Origin: Myxococcaceae bacterium
GTDB lineage: Bacteria > Myxococcota > Myxococcia > Myxococcales > Myxococcaceae
DNA length: 64,000 nt
Assembly (NCBI GenBank): GCA_017881265.1
Contig: JADGRA010000032.1
Span: 1 to 64,000 of the forward strand
Direction: 5' to 3'
Shown here: positions 60,435 through 64,000 of the stretch, one piece after another
How the letters are laid out: each line of letters starts with the position of its first letter
Position numbering within the stretch: the first letter of the stretch is position 1
Made by a program: the position numbers and the translations under genes
Notes under the pieces: model-generated
What the model was told of the DNA's origin: nothing
The model's input: only the letters and a program-made list of their open reading frames with translations
Databases searched by the model: none

Positions 60435-61484
60435 TCAGTTCAGCGGGACGGTCACCACAGTCGCGGAGGTGCCGTCGTAGAAGTGGCCCGGCTCAATCAC
60501 CGTCGTCCCGGTGCCGGAGTGAAGTACGGGGGAGGGGGGAGCGCCGAGGGCGTTGACGGTGAGCCCGTACGTCGTGCCGGCGGGGAGGGCGGGCAGGTGC
60601 TTGAAGGGCGCCACGACCGTGTCGCACGGCCATCCCGCGACGTTGTAGCCCAAGTTGCCGGAGGCCAGGAAACCCACGGTCACCGAGGCCACCTGGCCGG
60701 CGCTGCAGGCCGTGGAGCCCGGGTATGTCCAGGCAACCCCCACCCCGCCCACCGTCCAATCCAACGTGACGCTCTGGGAGACGGGTGTGCTCGTCAGGGT
60801 GACCGGGACGCTCTGGCTCTGTGCGAAGGCGTACGAGAGCCCCGTCTGGTAGGCAACCAGCTGCAGGGTATGCGCGCCCGCCGACAGGGGGGGCGTGGAG
60901 ACTTGCCCCGCCTCGGTGCCCTGGCTGCAGTCGTAGGTTTGCGCGGGGGTGTTGGCCCCGTCGACGTAGAGGGCCACGGAGTCCATTCGGTCCGGGTCCG
61001 AGCTCCCGGAGACGGTGCAGGGCGGGGCGTAGCTGCCCACGGTGGGAGCGAAGGTCCAGGAGAGGTTGGCGACCGCAGCGCCTCCGCCCCCGGATTTCAG
61101 GTCGATGCTGAGGGGGGCCGTGCTGTAGGCGACGACATTGGCCGTCCCGCTTCCCGTCCAAATGGCGTTTCCGCTGACATCCAGGCCGGTGAGATTCACC
61201 ACGTAGCTGCCCGGCGCGTAGCCGTAGACCACCACCTGGCCAGGCGGGTTCCCTACCGAACAACCAAAGGTGTCCGGGACGATGGGGGCCGGGTCGCTGG
61301 GGATGCTCACCCGGACTTGCACCACCGCCGGCGTCTGCGCGCAGCTCGCTCCTGCGAACGTCCAGCTGACCGCGATGTTGCCGGTGGCGCCGTGGCCGGG
61401 CGGCGGGGGCCCGTAGTAGTAGGTGGGGTAACAGCCGGCGCCGACGGCGCCGAGAACGAGAAAGGCACGAGCAGGTAGGCGCAT
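60435..61484 (-). CDS. Lipoprotein with three repeated beta domains
   Basis: 349 aa. Lipoprotein signal MRLPARAFLVLGAVGAGC, a Tyr/Pro-rich linker (YPTYYYGPPPPGHGATGN), then three repeats of about 100 residues. Each starts with a W-T motif (VSWTFAG, LSWTFAP, LDWTVGG), carries two Cys that could pair, a GQV-type strand, and ends with a LDL/VTL strand. An immunoglobulin- or lectin-like fold is likely. Function unknown. It is divergent from the Tol operon. Confidence 0.7.
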   Translation of the reverse strand: MRLPARAFLVLGAVGAGCYPTYYYGPPPPGHGATGNIAVSWTFAGASCAQTPAVVQVRVSIPSDPAPIVPDTFGCSVGNPPGQVVVYGYAPGSYVVNLTGLDVSGNAIWTGSGTANVVAYSTAPLSIDLKSGGGGAAVANLSWTFAPTVGSYAPPCTVSGSSDPDRMDSVALYVDGANTPAQTYDCSQGTEAGQVSTPPLSAGAHTLQLVAYQTGLSYAFAQSQSVPVTLTSTPVSQSVTLDWTVGGVGVAWTYPGSTACSAGQVASVTVGFLASGNLGYNVAGWPCDTVVAPFKHLPALPAGTTYGLTVNALGAPPSPVLHSGTGTTVIEPGHFYDGTSATVVTVPLN

Positions 61485-61637
61485 GAGGCGGGGTCTCCTC
61501 TTATTCCCCTAACATACGTGGGGGGGCGCGCTCCTATTCACTCGGGCGGGCACCAGCCGAGCCCCTCGCCGATGGGCGAAAAAGCTGTGGTCGAGCGTTT
61601 GACCGTCCCCGGGACTGCTGGTAGCCCCTTGGGAGTG

Positions 61638-62342
61638 ATGACTCAGCTCCCCCCGTTGGTCGCGGCCATTAACTACCTGGACCTCGTCGAGAAGAGCTCG
61701 GCGGTCGAGATTGCCGTGCTCGTGCTGCTGGTCGTCGTCTCGGTAGTGTCCTGGGCGCTCATCGCCCTGAAGGGCCGACAGCTCTCCCGAGCCCGTGCCC
61801 AGTCGGTCACCTTCCTCGACACCTTCTGGAAGGCCAGCCGTCTGGACGCCATCTACCAGTCCGCCCGCGGCCTGGACTCCTCGCCGCTCTCCAAGGTCTT
61901 CTGCGCCGGCTACGAGGAGCTTTCCAAGCTCGCCCAGTCCAAGGACCCGGACGCCGGGCCAATGTCCGAACGACTGGGAGGCATCGAAAATGTCGAACGT
62001 GCGCTCAACCGCGCCTCCTCCTCGCAGATTAGCGAGCTCGAGTCCCGGGTCAGCTTCCTCGGCACCGTGGGAGCCACCGCACCCTTCGTCGGCCTCTTCG
62101 GCACGGTGATGGGCATCCTCGGGGCCTTCAATGAAATCGCCGAGAAGGGCAACGCCAGCCTCTCGACGGTGGCTGCGCCCATCGGCAACGCCCTGTTCGC
62201 GACCGCGGCCGGCCTGTTCGCCGCCATCCCCGCGGTGGTGGCCTACAACGCCTTCGTCAGCCGAATCCGCGTCTTCGACGTGGAGATGGCAAACTTCTCC
62301 TCGGACTTCCTCAACATCGTCAAGCGCCACTTCTTCAAATGA
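61638..62342 (+). CDS. tolQ: TolQ/ExbB-type proton channel subunit
   Basis: 234 aa from ATG 61638; an in-frame ATG at 61572 gives a less typical N-terminus. Three membrane helices: AVEIAVLVLLVVVSVVSWAL, then VSFLGTVGATAPFVGLFGTV and AAPIGNALFATAAGLFAAIP. These match TolQ/ExbB pore helices. With TolR it uses the proton gradient to energise TolA across the envelope. First gene of tolQRAB. Confidence 0.92.
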   Translation: MTQLPPLVAAINYLDLVEKSSAVEIAVLVLLVVVSVVSWALIALKGRQLSRARAQSVTFLDTFWKASRLDAIYQSARGLDSSPLSKVFCAGYEELSKLAQSKDPDAGPMSERLGGIENVERALNRASSSQISELESRVSFLGTVGATAPFVGLFGTVMGILGAFNEIAEKGNASLSTVAAPIGNALFATAAGLFAAIPAVVAYNAFVSRIRVFDVEMANFSSDFLNIVKRHFFK

Positions 62343-62361
62343 CCGGAGCGTCCAGCACACC

Positions 62362-62802
62362 ATGGCGATGAGCGGAGGCCGCGGCGCTCCCGGCCGCACG
62401 ACGATGAGCGAAATCAACGTCACGCCCATGGTGGACGTGATGCTGGTACTCCTCATCATCTTCATGGTCACCGCCCCACTCATCCAGCAAGGGGTGAAGG
62501 TGAACTTGCCCGACGCGCGGGCCCAGCCGGTGGAAGCCACCGAGAAGCGCCTGGTGCTGAGCGTCGACCGCGAGGGGAACACCTACATCGGCGACACGCC
62601 CGTCCCCAGCGACCAGTTGGAGGAGAAACTCCGGGCCAACGCCAAGGCGCAAGCCGACAAGGAAATTTACCTTCACGCCGACCGGGACGTTCCCTATGGC
62701 GCTGTGGTGGAAGTCATGGCCGCCGCCCAGCGGGCGGGAATCCCCGCAGTGGGAATGATTACCGACCCGGCCGGCGCTCCCAGGAAGAAAGACCGGCGGT
62801 AA
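62362..62802 (+). CDS. tolR: TolR/ExbD-type proton channel subunit
   Basis: 146 aa from ATG 62362; the longer frame before it overlaps tolQ. Membrane helix with the key Asp in INVTPMVDVMLVLLIIFMVT, then a periplasmic domain (LVLSVDREGNTYIGDTPVPS, IYLHADRDVPYGAVVEVMAA). It lies 19 bases after tolQ. Confidence 0.93.
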   Translation: MAMSGGRGAPGRTTMSEINVTPMVDVMLVLLIIFMVTAPLIQQGVKVNLPDARAQPVEATEKRLVLSVDREGNTYIGDTPVPSDQLEEKLRANAKAQADKEIYLHADRDVPYGAVVEVMAAAQRAGIPAVGMITDPAGAPRKKDRR

Positions 62803-62826
62803 GCGGTTTGTTCGGGAACGGATGAC

Positions 62827-63567
62827 GTGACCGCACCCTCCCCGACCAGTCTCCTCGGCACCCCACCCCAGCCCCTGGGGCGCTTCCTTGTGCCGTCGCT
62901 GCTCGTCCACGCCGTCCTGCTCGGGATGGTGCTTGGCTATGGCGCTCTCACCGCTCGACCCATGCTGGACCTCGACCAGAAGCCCATCCGGGCGACCTTG
63001 GTGAGGCAGGGCGCGCCACGCGACGAGAAGCTGCTCCCGCGCATCGAGGAGGCGCCGCCGCCTCCCAAGGAGCAGGCCCCTCCTCCGGCACCCGCGCCAG
63101 CGGTCGTCCCCGCCCTACCGACGCCAGCCGCGGCAGCCAAGACCAAGACGACCGGCCAGAAGACCGGCGATGACCGGCAGAAGCTGCTGGGCGCCTTCGA
63201 CCAGCTCAGCAAGTCGAAGCGGCCCCCGGAGACGTCCGGCGCGCTGGACGGCGACCCGTCCGGCGACGCGGCAGAGTCCGAAGGCGAGCGCTACTACGGC
63301 CAGCTCAGCGGACAGGTCAAGCGCTTCTATAACGTCTCGGAGACCATCCCGGACCAGGAGCGGACTCGGCTCGTCGCCCAGGTGGCCCTCTTCATCGACC
63401 CGAGCGGCCAGCTGGCGCGTAGCCGGCTGGTGAAGTCGAGCGGCAATGACCTCTTCGACAGTGCCGTCTTGGAAGCGGTGAAACGGGCGGCACCCTTCGC
63501 CCCACCCCCCGGCCACCTTCGCAACGCGCTGCAGAAGTACGGAATCGTGCTTCAGTTCCGGCCCTGA
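62827..63567 (+). CDS. tolA: TolA/TonB-like energy-transducing protein
   Basis: 246 aa from GTG 62827. One membrane helix (LVPSLLVHAVLLGMVLGYG), a Pro/Ala/Lys-rich linker, then a TonB/TolA C-terminal fold (VAQVALFIDPSGQLARSRLV, DSAVLEAVKRAAPFAPPP). Sits between tolR and tolB, so TolA is the likely identity, although the end resembles TonB. Confidence 0.88.
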   Translation: MTAPSPTSLLGTPPQPLGRFLVPSLLVHAVLLGMVLGYGALTARPMLDLDQKPIRATLVRQGAPRDEKLLPRIEEAPPPPKEQAPPPAPAPAVVPALPTPAAAAKTKTTGQKTGDDRQKLLGAFDQLSKSKRPPETSGALDGDPSGDAAESEGERYYGQLSGQVKRFYNVSETIPDQERTRLVAQVALFIDPSGQLARSRLVKSSGNDLFDSAVLEAVKRAAPFAPPPGHLRNALQKYGIVLQFRP

Positions 63568-63583
63568 AGGAGACTCTCTCCCC

Positions 63584-64000
63584 GTGCAGCCGACTCGACT
63601 CGCCCGCCTCCTCCTGTTCCCCCTCGCCTTGCTGGCCAGCCGCGGGTACGCCCAGGCGCCCATCCTGGAGATTTCCGGGGCCAACTTCCGACCCCTCCCC
63701 ATCGCCATCCCCGCGCCGCAGGCGTTGTCCGACGACGCCCGGCCGGCGGCTGCCAGCTTCGATGAGGCGTTGGTCCTCGACGCCACCGCCGCAGCCATTT
63801 TTCAGGTACTCGACCGCAAGAGCTTCCTCGCCGACGCCCGTGAGGGCTTCACGGCCGCCAGCATCACCTTCTCGCGCTGGGCCGACGTCGGCGCCGATGC
63901 GCTGGTAAAGGTGCAGCTGGCCGTGGACGGCACCAGCCTGCGCGGCGAGATGCGACTCTTCAGCGTGGCTTCGGGGAAGGAGGAGCTTCGCCTGGTGCAC
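63584..64000 (+). CDS. tolB: TolB, partial (runs off the window)
   Basis: 139 codons from GTG 63584 (AGGAG 11 bases upstream). Signal peptide (LARLLLFPLALLASRGYAQA) and a TolB N-terminal domain (LPIAIPAPQALSDDARPAAA, AAIFQVLDRKSFLADAREG). The beta-propeller that binds Pal lies outside. Next in order after tolA, as in other tol-pal operons. Confidence 0.9.
   Translation, partial: MQPTRLARLLLFPLALLASRGYAQAPILEISGANFRPLPIAIPAPQALSDDARPAAASFDEALVLDATAAAIFQVLDRKSFLADAREGFTAASITFSRWADVGADALVKVQLAVDGTSLRGEMRLFSVASGKEELRLVH

Overview
The window is high-GC, densely packed DNA. Its gene content points to a myxobacterium (Myxococcota, probably Cystobacterineae): a PEGA-tailed Ser/Thr kinase with the HRDISPQN loop, a GltJ/AgmX-like zinc-ribbon/GYF/TonB-like protein, a PilZ protein, many lipoproteins with Pro/Ala-rich linkers, Asp-Ala-Gly-rich tracts, a tetraheme cytochrome and a Tol-Pal locus. 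The family-level assignment is inference. No rRNA, tRNA, insertion sequence, phage or CRISPR array was seen. No gap between genes exceeds about 300 bases. The largest are 7168-7409 (one weak hairpin), 42351-42585 (nothing recognised) and 47411-47681 (a good sigma-70-type promoter).

Layout. 1-7167 (minus): moxR, DUF58, a membrane protein, batA, batB, a TPR protein and batD (cut by the window edge). The last six overlap head to tail, so this is one envelope-stress/chaperone-type operon. 7410-12540: a small unknown gene, the ahpC-ahpD peroxide pair, a divergent bacterial enhancer-binding-protein relative that has lost key sigma-54 motifs, a MscS channel and a Fis-like protein. 12648-19129 (plus): a nucleotidase-like tetraheme cytochrome, a LysM lytic transglycosylase and a lipoprotein M1 aminopeptidase. 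19126-26903 (minus): an AAA ATPase, the PEGA kinase, an enoyl-CoA hydratase, and a three-gene PspA / anchored binding protein / coiled-coil unit.

27014-38349 carries a scattered nucleoside-catabolism set (cdd, purine nucleoside phosphorylase, deoA, a phosphohexomutase-family enzyme, deoC). Two paralogous outer-membrane proteins lie inside it. GT87, PilZ, GltJ-like, FYDLN, Nudix and cupredoxin-like genes also lie here. 38416-42350 holds a zinc-ribbon coiled-coil protein, RNase HI, the RNase P RNA gene rnpB with its terminator, a lipoprotein and ftsY. 42586-42840 is a SEC-C gene that can only be read through apparent frameshifts.

42851-56908 holds an M1-like peptidase, membrane proteins, a processive glycosyltransferase, a carboxy-terminal protease, a MarR-SRPBCC pair behind a palindromic AT-rich operator, an alpha/beta hydrolase, the ftsE-ftsX-envC-like division operon, a glutathione peroxidase and small envelope proteins. 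57007-64000 holds mobA with a slipin, divergent fdhD, murI, a three-repeat lipoprotein and tolQ-tolR-tolA-tolB, cut at the window end.

Themes are envelope maintenance (Bat, PspA, MscS, Tol, FtsEX-EnvC, lytic transglycosylase, proteases), oxidative defence (AhpCD, glutathione peroxidase) and nucleoside salvage. The least explained pieces are the PspA unit, the outer-membrane pair inside the nucleoside genes, the degenerate regulator beside ahpCD, and several genes whose best start is CTG or even GTC.
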